From the NCBI GenBank assembly GCA_951812755.1, contig OX638329.1:5278522-5342521 (forward strand): a stretch of 64,000 nucleotides of DNA, in the 5' to 3' direction. A program made the translations under genes and the position numbers. The notes beneath the pieces are model-generated. The model made no database searches. It saw nothing but the letters and a program-made list of their open reading frames with translations, and was not told where the DNA came from. Of the stretch, positions 35,147-43,553 are shown in pieces; the first letter of the stretch is position 1, and each line of letters starts with the position of its first letter. Source of the stretch: an uncultured Latescibacterota bacterium (GTDB lineage: Bacteria > Latescibacterota > UBA2968).

Positions 35147-36793
35147 ATGCCTCTGTCAACAAACGCCCAGACGCGATCTGCCCTTCAATACTACCAACAC
35201 CTGCACGCACGCAATACGAGCGGGCGGGTTAGGAAACCCGCCCCTACATATTGGGGCGGCTGGACAGTCGAGGCCTTTTCCCTCGCACGTTGTCAGCGAC
35301 ACCTGTACTGCATTTATCTGTGTTTATCTGTGTTCATCTGTGGTTGCTTTTCCGCTTATGCCCAACCCATCCCCCAAAGCGGAACCCACCTGATTCCACA
35401 TCAAACCACACCCTATCGCCCCGCAACCAAAATCTCCATCTCCACGCCATTCCGCGTTGGCGATACACTCACGCTACCCGCATACAGTTTTCAGCTCGTT
35501 GGCGGCGGAAAATACCACACCACAACAACCTGTCGCTATGTGGGCGACCACTGTTACATTTTTGTAGAAGATGACATGTGGAACACCCCGCGCATAACAC
35601 AAACAGGCATTGAATCCCTTGCTCTTGCGTTTGATAAATCCACCGCACGCCATCCCGACCGCGGCATTTACGAGACAGTCACCAACCTCTTTGGCGATCC
35701 TCCGGATGTCGATGCCGATCCCCGCATACTCATCCTCGTACTCGATGTGCTCGACAGTCCAATCACGGGCATCACATTTGTCGGTTATATCGATACCGAC
35801 AACGAATCCCCACCCATCTCGCGCGAAATTATTTATATCGACGCCCGTCCCCTCGACATCAACACCAACCTCGCACGAGCCACACTCGCCCACGAATTTC
35901 AGCACCTGATCCACTGGAAAGCCGATCCCGACGAAGCCAAATGGCTCGACGAAGGGTGCTCGGAATACGCCGAACTCGCCTGTGGATACAAAGATACGAC
36001 AGCAGCCGCGACCGAAAATTTTCTCTCACTCGCGGCCAATACAGACCTCACCCATTGGGAAGATCAGTTTTTTGACTTTGACCAGGCATATCTCTACATG
36101 ACGTATTTCGCACAGCGCTATGGCGACAGCGCACTCCGCCAACTCGTCGCAGATCCAGACAGCAGCATAGCGAGCATCGACAATCTTCTTCAATCGCTCA
36201 ACGCGCCCGAACGCTTCGATCACCTCTTTGGGCAATGGGCTGCTGCCATGTACCTCGACGGCGCAGGTGACCTCGGCTATCGCGCCATTGACCTGCCCCC
36301 GGTAAAGCGCGAAATCCTCACCATCCCGACCAATAATCTCACGCGACGCGCCACGCGCTGGGGCATAGACTATCTCGCGCTGGGCGAAACACCCGGCCTC
36401 GCCTTCACACTTCAATCCACAGGTGACAACGATCTCCTCGTCACACTCATCGCCGAAGGAGATACCCCCTTTGCCGCACCGATTCCCATTTCAGCCACAC
36501 AGAGCAAACGCATACACACATCGGGCAATATTGCCAGCCTCGCCATCACCTCCACATCTGGCACAGCAATCGGTTACACCCTCTCCGTATCTGAACTCGC
36601 ACCTGGCCCTGCAGCATCAGACTTTGATGGCGACGGGGAAATCGGCTTCTCTGACTTCCTCGCCTTTGTCTCGGGCTTTGGCAAAACCGCAGGCGACGTT
36701 GGCTTCGACCCTACCTTTGACCTCGACGGCGACCTGGGTGTTACCTTCTCTGACTTTCTCATCTTTGTCCAGAACTTCGGCGCAGACTTTTAA
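35147..36793 (+). CDS. Secreted HExxH metalloprotease (M30-like) with C-terminal EF-hand pair
   Basis: A protein of up to 548 residues. The catalytic motif is ATLAHEFQHLIHW followed by WLDEGCSEYAE, a gluzincin arrangement like hyicolysin (M30). The C-terminus carries two dockerin-like loops (DFDGDGEIGFSDFLAFVSGFG and DLDGDLGVTFSDFLIFVQNFG). The signal-peptide core CIYLCLSVFICGCFSAYA is encoded by the ATCTGTG repeat at 35312-35347. The start at 35147, 2 nt after the previous gene, gives an unusually long 50-residue n-region; a non-ATG start nearer the core is possible. Confidence 0.8.
   Translation: MPLSTNAQTRSALQYYQHLHARNTSGRVRKPAPTYWGGWTVEAFSLARCQRHLYCIYLCLSVFICGCFSAYAQPIPQSGTHLIPHQTTPYRPATKISISTPFRVGDTLTLPAYSFQLVGGGKYHTTTTCRYVGDHCYIFVEDDMWNTPRITQTGIESLALAFDKSTARHPDRGIYETVTNLFGDPPDVDADPRILILVLDVLDSPITGITFVGYIDTDNESPPISREIIYIDARPLDINTNLARATLAHEFQHLIHWKADPDEAKWLDEGCSEYAELACGYKDTTAAATENFLSLAANTDLTHWEDQFFDFDQAYLYMTYFAQRYGDSALRQLVADPDSSIASIDNLLQSLNAPERFDHLFGQWAAAMYLDGAGDLGYRAIDLPPVKREILTIPTNNLTRRATRWGIDYLALGETPGLAFTLQSTGDNDLLVTLIAEGDTPFAAPIPISATQSKRIHTSGNIASLAITSTSGTAIGYTLSVSELAPGPAASDFDGDGEIGFSDFLAFVSGFGKTAGDVGFDPTFDLDGDLGVTFSDFLIFVQNFGADF
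35219..35247. repeat. Palindromic GTAGGGGC-type repeat, second copy
   Basis: GGGCGGGTT and AACCCGCCC arms around a short loop, ending in CCTAC, related to 27676-27704. It is translated as part of the N-terminal extension of the M30-like protease if translation starts at 35147. Confidence 0.75.
35312..35347. repeat. ATCTGTG repeat encoding a signal-peptide core
   Basis: TTTATCTGTG-TTTATCTGTG-TTCATCTGTGG in tandem. Read in the protease frame it encodes IYLCLSVFICG, a hydrophobic stretch that ends just before an AYA cleavage site. Confidence 0.75.
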
Positions 36794-36817
36794 CATAAAA
36801 AAACGAAAGGGACTCCC

Positions 36818-38410
36818 ATGCCAATCACTACCCTCATTCACTCAGGCAAAATCATTGACGGCACCGGCAACCCCTATTTCTACGGCGACATCGCTCTTGA
36901 GAACGGCAAAATCTCCGCCATCGAACCGCCGGGATCTATCCCCCGCGATAACATCGGCGAAATCGTCGATGCGGCCAGTCACATCGTCTGCCCCGGCTTC
37001 ATAGACATCCAGAGCCACTCCATCGTCCCACTGATGCGCGACGGCCGATGCCTCTCCAAAATCACCCAGGGCATCACGACCGAAATCATGGGTGAAGCAT
37101 GGACCCCCGCACCTGTAGGCGGCTCCAATAACCTCTCGCGATCTCTCCCCAAAAACTGGCGGGAACGCGCGCGGAACTGGCACCGCTTCGGCAACTGGCT
37201 CGACGCCATGATCGAAGCCGGCGTCTCGCCCAACGTCGGCTCTTTCCTGGGCGCGGGCACCCTGCGCGCGCACGCAATGGGCATGCGGATGGGTGAGCCA
37301 ACCCCCGAAGAAATGAAAACCATGCACCGCATCATGGCTGAATCCATGGAAGACGGCGCCTTTGGTCCCTCCTATGCCCTCATTTACCCGCCGGACACAT
37401 ATACCAGCACGGATGAAATCGTCGAAATCTGCAAAACAGCGGCGCGGTACGGCGGCATCTACATCACCCACATCCGGTCCGAGGCCGACAAACTTCTCGA
37501 GGCTCTGGACGAAGCCATTGAAATCGGACAGCGCGCCAACATCCCGGTCGAAATCTACCACCTCAAAGCCGTCGCCGAGCGCAACTACCCCAAAATACAC
37601 CGGGTCATCGAGCGCATAAATCAGGTACGCGCCGAGGGCCTCGACATCACAGCCGACATGTATCCCTACCCCGCAAGCGGCACCGGCCTATCCACTGTCC
37701 TGCCCACCTGGGTAGCTGCAGACGGCAAATTCTTCGACAACCTGCGCGATCCCGACATTCGCGCGAAAATCGTCTCCGAAGTCAGAAACCGCCACGGCGA
37801 AATTCCCCGTCGCCCCGACCAAATCGCTCCAGTCGCATTCAAAAAACCCGAAAACCAGCAATACATCGGCAAACGTCTCTCTGAAATTGCCGAGATGCGC
37901 GACCAGGACTGGATAGAAGCCACCATCGACCTCCTGCTATCGGAAAACCAGCGCATCTTCACCATCTACCACACCATGTCCGAAGACAATGTCCGCCTCC
38001 AGCTCCAGCTCCCCTGGATCAAAGTCTCCACAGACGCGGGCGGTGTCGATCCAGAATGGGCGGCTGCCGAGGGACCGCTCCACCCCCGGTCGTACGGAAC
38101 CTATCCCCGTGTCCTCGGCCACTATGTCCGCGACGAAAAGCTCATGCCACTCGAAGAAGCCATCCTCAAAATGACTTCCTCAGTCGCCAATCGCCTCTCA
38201 CTGTGGGACCGCGGGCGTCTCCAGCCCGGCTGCTGGGCAGATGTCGTCGTCTTTGACCCCGACACCATCGCCGACCGCTCGACATTCGACGATACCCACC
38301 AGCTCTCTATCGGCATCCGAGACGTCTTAGTCAACGGCGTCCGCGTCCTCAAAAACAGCGAACACACAGGCGCGACTCCAGGAATGTTCGTCAAAGGTCC
38401 GGGGGCGTAA
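36818..38410 (+). CDS. N-acyl-D-amino-acid deacylase / D-aminoacylase family amidohydrolase
   Basis: A 530-residue amidohydrolase-superfamily enzyme: N-terminal beta domain (LIHSGKIIDGTGNPYFYGDIALENGKI), GFIDIQSHS in place of the usual DxHxH (the first metal-His position is Gln-Ser-His), TEIMGEAW, YITHIRSEAD, EIYHLKA and SVANRLSLWDRG. D-aminoacylases hydrolyse N-acyl-D-amino acids; specificity here is inferred from the family only. No signal peptide, so cytoplasmic. GAAAGGG precedes the ATG. Last gene of the plus-strand block before the IS remnant. Confidence 0.88.
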   Translation: MPITTLIHSGKIIDGTGNPYFYGDIALENGKISAIEPPGSIPRDNIGEIVDAASHIVCPGFIDIQSHSIVPLMRDGRCLSKITQGITTEIMGEAWTPAPVGGSNNLSRSLPKNWRERARNWHRFGNWLDAMIEAGVSPNVGSFLGAGTLRAHAMGMRMGEPTPEEMKTMHRIMAESMEDGAFGPSYALIYPPDTYTSTDEIVEICKTAARYGGIYITHIRSEADKLLEALDEAIEIGQRANIPVEIYHLKAVAERNYPKIHRVIERINQVRAEGLDITADMYPYPASGTGLSTVLPTWVAADGKFFDNLRDPDIRAKIVSEVRNRHGEIPRRPDQIAPVAFKKPENQQYIGKRLSEIAEMRDQDWIEATIDLLLSENQRIFTIYHTMSEDNVRLQLQLPWIKVSTDAGGVDPEWAAAEGPLHPRSYGTYPRVLGHYVRDEKLMPLEEAILKMTSSVANRLSLWDRGRLQPGCWADVVVFDPDTIADRSTFDDTHQLSIGIRDVLVNGVRVLKNSEHTGATPGMFVKGPGA

Positions 38411-38456
38411 GCGAGTGGAGTTACCCCGCTTCGATGGAGAGTTTAGGGCTTGTGTA

Positions 38457-38739
38457 TCAAGCCTGTGATAGATGCAGTTTTTCATAAGCCATCGGCGCAT
38501 AGTAGGCAATGGAAGAATGCCTGCGATGCGGATTATACCACCCTTCAATATATGAGAAGATAGCCAATCGCGCTTCATGGTTGCGTATGGAAGCAGCGAC
38601 GATTGATCAACTCACACTCGAGGGTAGCGAAGAAGCTCTCGCATAGTGCGTTGTCATAGCAGTCGCCAGCAGACCCCATAGAGGGACGCACGCCAGCCTC
38701 TGGGCAGAATTCCTTCATTCGAACATAGAGATTCCACAT
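38457..38739 (-). pseudogene. IS3-family transposase OrfB, C-terminal remnant
   Basis: Translated on the minus strand the segment gives EAGVRPSMGSAGDCYDNALC and ESFFATLECEL, then after a frameshift near 38585 continues NHEARLAIFSYIEGWYNPHR and RHSSIAYYAPMAYEKLHLSQ before a stop at 38457-38459. These are the DDE-domain end and C-terminus of IS3-type (rve) transposases, with the catalytic Glu in CESFFA. The 5' two thirds and OrfA are missing, so it is inactive. Confidence 0.88.
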
Positions 38740-38921
38740 GTTGGAAGCCAGCTATAGTCCTGTTCCTATGGTTCGTTTGCCTTCCCGGCGTCGCAACTGG
38801 ACTGGCCCTGCATAACGGGGTAACTTCACTGGAAATTGTGGTCAATGGCGAGGCCATGTATTCGCTCGGGCTTGAAGTGGCTGCACATATTTATGTTTCA
38901 TCATTGGGGGAAGATGATTGA
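38740..38921 (+). pseudogene. Possible gene remnant between IS3 fragment and next gene
   Basis: A plus-strand frame without a good start reads AIVLFLWFVCLPGVATGLAL, then HNGVTSLEIVVNGEAMYSLG and on to VSSLGEDD, ending in TGA 1 nt before the ATG at 38923. The signal-peptide-like start and close join to the next gene suggest the 3' end of a truncated gene, perhaps cut by the IS. Alternatively it is chance. No family recognised. Confidence 0.3.
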
Positions 38922-38922
38922 T

Positions 38923-40542
38923 ATGGGGAGACTGGCTGTTTTGCTGGCGATTATTTTATTCGCGGGTAGATCCGCGCATGCACAATTTCCGCCCATTTTT
39001 GCACCCGGAACTGAATTGCACGATATTTACTGTCGCGCATGTGCCCATTTTTTTCCAGAGGTTCTGCCCGCTGATAGCGAGTTTCGGTTGGATAGAGCTA
39101 TTTGTGGAACATCGGCAATAAGGGGATTAACCGCAAATTGGGATCGATTACCTCCCGCTGCAAAGGAGGCATTTGCTTTTCTCCAGCAGCGTCCCATTTT
39201 GAGTCATTCAATTCTGTCTTCGGGAGGGCATTTTAAAATTCACTACAATACCACGGGGACGCACGCCGTTGCTCCAACTGATACAGACGCCAATGGCGTG
39301 CCGGATTATGTCGATGAAGCCTCGCGCGTTTTTGAGGCGGTTTGGGATTTGGAGATCAATCAATTGGGATACAATTCTCCACCATCCGATGGCGATGGGG
39401 TTTACGACATTTATATCAAGAATCTCGCCCTTCAGTCGGCTTATGGTTTTACATATCCGATTGCATATCCGGAATCGACGACGCCGAGTTATATTGAAAT
39501 TGACAATAATTATACGGAGAATATTTACCCTATAAATTCACGTGGATTCAACGGATTGCGTGTGACGGCTGCACACGAGTTTTTTCACGCAATTCAATTT
39601 GGATATTATGCCGACTCTGGTACTGCGTGGTGGCAGGAACTCACGGCGACCTGGATGGAGGATGTAGCCTATCCCGAAGTGAATGATTTTTATCAGTATA
39701 TGAGTTGCCCGAGCAATTTTTCGTGTTTTCTCGACGATCCCGAAGCTTCATTGGACGAATTTTCTAGCCTTCGTTATCGTCCTTTTGGTGCTTCGATTTT
39801 TGCCCATCACGTCGAACAGGTTTACGGAGCGGATGTGATCAAAGGTGTTTGGGAGTTGCTTAAAAGACGCGATCCGAGCAAATATAATTTGTCGCTTATT
39901 GATGACGGGATGCCTCTGGACGGATTTGCCCAGGTGATGCCGCGGTTTGCCGCGTGGAATTATTTAACTGATTTGCGTGCTCGCGCCGGGTATTATGTTG
40001 AGGCGCGCGATTTGCCCTCGATAAAGCATGCCAATATATCCCTCGGCACAGGTGGTTCTTTTGAAGGATCTGAAACGGTTGATCATTTGGGGACGACATA
40101 TTTGCGCGTAGATACTTCAAATATCTTTGGTGGGCTTCGGGGGACATTTGCACTGGACGACCGCGGGCAGTGGAAGTTGCTGGTTATGCTGATTTCTTCA
40201 CTTGGTGTTGAGCTATTGTACCCGCGCGGGACAACGGTGGTGATTCCAAGAGCCAATCGTTTTGACGAGGTTGTATTTATTGTGATGGAAACATCGCTTT
40301 CAGGCGATAGGCGGCGTGTGAATTACACGTTGTCAACAGGCGGAAGTATGGCGACGGATCTCGTATGCGATGTCGATGGGGATGGACGCGTTGCATTTTC
40401 CGATTTTCTGCGCTTTGGGAATGGCTTTAAGCTTTTGCACACGGATGATAATTACGATCCAAAATTGGATTTCAATGGAGATGGACCTGTTGATTTTCGT
40501 GATTTTCTTATTTTTGTTTCCCATTTTGGCGAATCGCGTTAA
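38923..40542 (+). CDS. Secreted HExxH metalloprotease (MXAN_6640-like) with C-terminal EF-hand pair
   Basis: A 539-residue protein with signal peptide MGRLAVLLAIILFAGRSAHA, a zincin core VTAAHEFFHAIQFGYY followed by WWQELTATWMED (gluzincin Glu), a Ca-rich segment DTDANGVPDYVDEA typical of MXAN_6640-type putative metalloproteases, and two C-terminal EF-hand loops (DVDGDGRVAFSDFLRF and DFNGDGPVDFRDFLIFVSHFG). An ATG 9 nt upstream (38914) is equally possible. Codon use looks less C-rich at third positions than in the 27-38 kb block, hinting at a different origin. Confidence 0.82.
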   Translation: MGRLAVLLAIILFAGRSAHAQFPPIFAPGTELHDIYCRACAHFFPEVLPADSEFRLDRAICGTSAIRGLTANWDRLPPAAKEAFAFLQQRPILSHSILSSGGHFKIHYNTTGTHAVAPTDTDANGVPDYVDEASRVFEAVWDLEINQLGYNSPPSDGDGVYDIYIKNLALQSAYGFTYPIAYPESTTPSYIEIDNNYTENIYPINSRGFNGLRVTAAHEFFHAIQFGYYADSGTAWWQELTATWMEDVAYPEVNDFYQYMSCPSNFSCFLDDPEASLDEFSSLRYRPFGASIFAHHVEQVYGADVIKGVWELLKRRDPSKYNLSLIDDGMPLDGFAQVMPRFAAWNYLTDLRARAGYYVEARDLPSIKHANISLGTGGSFEGSETVDHLGTTYLRVDTSNIFGGLRGTFALDDRGQWKLLVMLISSLGVELLYPRGTTVVIPRANRFDEVVFIVMETSLSGDRRRVNYTLSTGGSMATDLVCDVDGDGRVAFSDFLRFGNGFKLLHTDDNYDPKLDFNGDGPVDFRDFLIFVSHFGESR

Positions 40543-40554
40543 ACGGGATTGAAG

Positions 40555-40689
40555 TTAGCCCCATCTATCCGATGGGAAAGGTTTGGACTTGTTCTTTTTC
40601 AATTCTTTCACTACACGCTGCAACGCCTTCGCGTTCCTAATCATTGTATCCGTTTCCCAGATTTCTCCAGGATTCTGTTCGCCAGACAT
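40555..40689 (-). CDS. 44-aa hypothetical protein
   Basis: A short frame beginning MSGEQNPGEIWETDTMIRNA with a basic helix (LQRVVKELKKNKS) and a stop at 40555. A possible promoter (TTGATA at 40751-40756, TATCTT at 40729-40734, 16-nt spacer) lies 40 nt upstream on the same strand. It converges on the metalloprotease gene. The composition looks coding, but no family is recognised and the ribosome-binding site is weak. Confidence 0.35.
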   Translation of the reverse strand: MSGEQNPGEIWETDTMIRNAKALQRVVKELKKNKSKPFPSDRWG

Positions 40690-40728
40690 TAAAGTGTCTT
40701 CAGTATTCGTGGGATAGTAGAAATAATG

Positions 40729-40756
40729 AAGATATATTGAGAATCGAATTTATCAA
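40729..40756 (-). promoter_or_regulatory. Possible promoter of the 44-aa gene
   Basis: TTGATA and TATCTT with 16 nt between, read leftward. TATCTT is the same -10 word used at 19797 and 56125. Confidence 0.35.
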
Positions 40757-40800
40757 GCTCGATTTTGCATATCACTCATGTAGCGGCAATGTGATGAGAG

Positions 40801-40834
40801 AAAGCCCGTCGATCGGTAATGATCAACGGGCTTT
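40801..40834. terminator. Bidirectional terminator hairpin after the RES toxin
   Basis: AAAGCCCGT and ACGGGCTTT form a 9-bp outer stem with an inner GATC/GATC pair. On the minus strand it is followed by a T/C-rich tract, about 105 nt downstream of the RES-domain toxin stop, and would end that operon. Confidence 0.7.
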
Positions 40835-40939
40835 GTACTGTACTCAAAAATATCTGACTCCACTTGACCCGGCGGCTTGGCAGGGTGCCGCGCACTTGAC
40901 CTAATTGAGTTTCACCCTCCTCCATCATGTACGCCAGGC

Positions 40940-41530
40940 TTATGGTATTGTCAACGTGATGCCATAGTCGTTCAGAGCGGCCCAAAGATCGGCGTGTCGA
41001 GTCAATGGCCTGACAGCCAGCGTATCCAATTTATCGAACGCCCGATCAAAAATGGCGCAGCACCAATGCCCCGTAAATCGTGAGTGATACAGAAAACCAT
41101 CGGCTTGTGTGTTAGCATGGACGTCCTCGGACAATGAACGGCCTTCGTGGTGGTTCGAGTCGTGGACAACATCCGGGGGAGCACCAATCCGGATCGGTCC
41201 ATCCCCTCGGAGGTCCACAAGATTCAAGTCCTGCTGAGATTGGAACGACACGACCAGCCTATAAGTAATGCCCGACCGTGGGATTACGCGACGCTGACGG
41301 CGTGTCAAGCGGTTACGCACCACAACCTCCCATAAGCAGCACGGCACAGTTTCAGCTCCGTACAGCACGGTATAGTTCCCGGCCGGATCGCTGAATCGGC
41401 TCGGCGCAGGAATGGCATTAAGCGGTGTGGCGGCGTGGCGTTGGTTAATTACACGGAACATCCACGCAATCCGGAACGTGCGAATCTGTGCTTCAATACG
41501 CCCTATAAGATCGACATAGCTGGCCATCAT
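40940..41530 (-). CDS. RES-domain toxin
   Basis: A 196-residue protein with the RES-domain residues: Arg in PSRFSDPAGNYTVLYGAE, Glu in CLWEVVVRNR and Ser in GFLYHSRFTG. RES toxins degrade NAD+ and stop growth. The ATG at 41530 overlaps the antitoxin stop as ATGA, giving the usual antitoxin-first order. The domain is full length and the residues are intact, so the toxin is probably active. Confidence 0.92.
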   Translation of the reverse strand: MMASYVDLIGRIEAQIRTFRIAWMFRVINQRHAATPLNAIPAPSRFSDPAGNYTVLYGAETVPCCLWEVVVRNRLTRRQRRVIPRSGITYRLVVSFQSQQDLNLVDLRGDGPIRIGAPPDVVHDSNHHEGRSLSEDVHANTQADGFLYHSRFTGHWCCAIFDRAFDKLDTLAVRPLTRHADLWAALNDYGITLTIP

Positions 41531-41970
41531 CCAAAGTCACCCTGGAGGTATCCTTTAGCGGCAGCCTCAACACGGGCGACTTCTCCTTTGTGAAGAAGGG
41601 CAAGCGGTTCTGCTCCATCGAGCGCGTCGTTTGGTGCTGTAAGCCAATACCACATTTCATAGGCGTCGTCGAATAGCTGGGTAATACGATCAAGCTTTTT
41701 GATAGGCTGTCCGTGTTTGTCGAATTGTCCAGCGGGAAAGACATAATCGTGCTTGGCATTTTCCCATCCAACTATATGCCCTTTCTTCAGCCAGTCGTGA
41801 ACAACCTGGTGGTGATTGAGGCCAGCGAGGGCGGCAATTTGCGTGGAAGTTAGCAGGTCCTCCATCTCTTCCATCTCTTGGGTATTTACCTCGATCAATT
41901 CGTTTGCCTGTTGCTCATCAATTAGACATGGTTTGGCACCTTCAATAGTTTCTATATTTTCCGTATTCAT
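41527..41970 (-). CDS. Xre/MbcA/ParS-type antitoxin of the RES toxin
   Basis: A 147-residue protein with a helix-turn-helix-like N-terminal part (TSTQIAALAGLNHHQVVHDW) and the C-terminal toxin-binding domain ending PNDALDGAEPLALLHKGEVA, typical of DUF2384 antitoxins. GGAGGA precedes the ATG at 41970. Likely neutralises the RES protein and represses its own promoter at 42024-42051. Confidence 0.9.
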   Translation of the reverse strand: MNTENIETIEGAKPCLIDEQQANELIEVNTQEMEEMEDLLTSTQIAALAGLNHHQVVHDWLKKGHIVGWENAKHDYVFPAGQFDKHGQPIKKLDRITQLFDDAYEMWYWLTAPNDALDGAEPLALLHKGEVARVEAAAKGYLQGDFG

Positions 41971-42023
41971 TTTCGATCCTCCGGTGCTTGAGCACTTATT
42001 CGACAACTTCCCGGCGCCTGAAA

Positions 42024-42051
42024 AATATAGCCCCTTTTGGATGTCTGTCAA
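42024..42051 (-). promoter_or_regulatory. Promoter of the RES/Xre operon
   Basis: TTGACA (42046-42051) and TATATT (42024-42029), 16 nt apart, about 55 nt before the antitoxin ATG. Confidence 0.75.
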
Positions 42052-42252
42052 CACTTGACGCGCAGCATGGGCTGATTCACTCTTCGCCTTCGGGTGACAA
42101 AACTGGCGACACCATACGGGCCGAGATGCACGAAAATATCAAAATGCACAAAGACATAATCTGCTCGTATTTTGTCTGTGTGACCTTGCTTTTTGCAAAT
42201 CCCGTCTTATTTTCCCAAAATCTCAAACAAGCCTGTGAATGTGGAGGAAAGC

Positions 42253-42296
42253 AAAAAGTCAGACGCTATTTTCATAGCTCTGGCTTTTTTGTCTTT
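42253..42296 (+). terminator. Strong terminator hairpin between divergent genes
   Basis: AAAAAGTCAGA pairs with TCTGGCTTTTT (one G-U), a C bulge follows, then GCTAT-TTTC-ATAGC, and the plus strand continues with T-rich sequence. It lies in a 412-nt stretch with no convincing gene (41971-42382). A plus-strand frame starting at 42126 (MHENIKMHKDIICSYFVCVT) runs through the hairpin and looks like a decayed signal-peptide fragment at best. Confidence 0.7.
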
Positions 42297-42382
42297 TAAT
42301 TCGTGCCTTTCGGTACTATCATTATATAGCCCTTATTCTTTTGGACAATACCTGCCACTTAAACCCTTGCGAGAGACGACTA

Positions 42383-43534
42383 ATGGCCAGAACAAAAAAT
42401 ACAGATCTGTTGCAGCGTGATTTCATCGACATGCTCAAGGCGACGGGTAGTTTAAAGAATAAGGCAATAGAACATGCCCTCCAATCAACACCAAGACATC
42501 TGTTTGTCGATCGAATCCATGCATTGGGAAAACAGAAAGGCTTAATTGAGGTCGATCCGAAATGCCCTACCTCGGACCAATTAGAGAGAATTTATTCCGA
42601 CGAAGCTTTGCTCAGCCACCTCAATCCACCAAGCTCGACATCGCAGCCTTCTCTCGTCGTTCACATGCTGGACGTTCTATCTGTTCGCGCAGGCCATCGC
42701 ATATTTGAAATTGGCGCAGGCACCGGATGGAACGCCGCTCTATTGGCACATCTCGCAGGTCCCAACGGACATGTTGTGACAATGGATATCCAACCCGATG
42801 TTACTCGCAGAGCACGCCGTCACTTGAAGCGACAGGGCACAAAAAATGTTAGTGTAATAACGGGTGATGCATCAAAAGGCTATGCAAAAGAAGCACCTTT
42901 TGATCGGCTGATCACCACGGTTACGTGCCCAACCCTATTCCCCGCCTGGTGGGAGCAACTGGCACCCAAAGGCATAATGGTATTGACGTTGAATGACTTC
43001 CCGGGTGAGAGCCAGTGCCTCATGTTGAAATTACAAAAGCGAAAAGATCATCTCAGCGGGAAAGTAATATCTCTTCCCGGATTTATGCTATTCACAGGCA
43101 GACACGGAATGACTCTTCAGTGGGATCAGGCTCGGAAATTGGTCGAGAAATTTGCTGGAAAACGGCCAGCCGCCAAAGAGCGCGCTTCCTGGGCGGATAT
43201 TCTGGACGGAAGGGGAAGCTGGATTTTACGGAGGGATCTGGCGTTCTTTGCTCAACTTCAGGGATTAACCGTAATACCTATGCAGAATGCTTTCGTACTC
43301 ACCACCCACAATAGATCGAGTATCTGTATCATACGCGAAAAGCACATAACCGCATACGGAGGGAGTGAGTGTTTCGACAAACTCAAAGAAGCACAAACAA
43401 AATGGCTTCGTTCAGGTTCGCCATCCCGTCAGGACTACTGTGTAGAAGTATGGCCGAATACTGTAAAGCACCATCGCCCAAATAGCTGGGAACTACGCCA
43501 CGAAGACGTAACGTTTATTTTTAGCCTAAAATGA
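42383..43534 (+). CDS. Protein-L-isoaspartate methyltransferase-like protein with C-terminal extension
   Basis: A 383-residue protein. The first 220 residues follow PCMT: ATPRHLFVDR-like STPRHLFVDR, SQPSLVVHMLDVL, SAM motif FEIGAGTGWNAALLAHL, VTMDIQPDV and APFDRLITTV. The remaining 160 residues are not PCMT and are unrecognised. Long PCMT variants can repair isoaspartate or act in peptide modification; no precursor peptide is obvious nearby. The ATG at 42383 matches the family start. Confidence 0.8.
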   Translation: MARTKNTDLLQRDFIDMLKATGSLKNKAIEHALQSTPRHLFVDRIHALGKQKGLIEVDPKCPTSDQLERIYSDEALLSHLNPPSSTSQPSLVVHMLDVLSVRAGHRIFEIGAGTGWNAALLAHLAGPNGHVVTMDIQPDVTRRARRHLKRQGTKNVSVITGDASKGYAKEAPFDRLITTVTCPTLFPAWWEQLAPKGIMVLTLNDFPGESQCLMLKLQKRKDHLSGKVISLPGFMLFTGRHGMTLQWDQARKLVEKFAGKRPAAKERASWADILDGRGSWILRRDLAFFAQLQGLTVIPMQNAFVLTTHNRSSICIIREKHITAYGGSECFDKLKEAQTKWLRSGSPSRQDYCVEVWPNTVKHHRPNSWELRHEDVTFIFSLK

Positions 43535-43553
43535 CGCGGACGCAGACAGACCA

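Noticed and set aside
36423-37004. 193-codon plus-strand frame in the metalloprotease/D-aminoacylase junction
   Set aside because: Ser/Thr/Pro-rich shadow of two well-supported genes in another frame.
38654-38857. Minus-strand frame MASPLTTISSEV upstream of the IS3 fragment
   Set aside because: It overlaps both the IS remnant and a better plus-strand frame and has no transposase features.
42126-42299. Small secreted-peptide frame MHENIKMHKDIICSYFVCVT
   Set aside because: It runs straight through a strong terminator hairpin and has no good ribosome-binding site; at best a decayed fragment.
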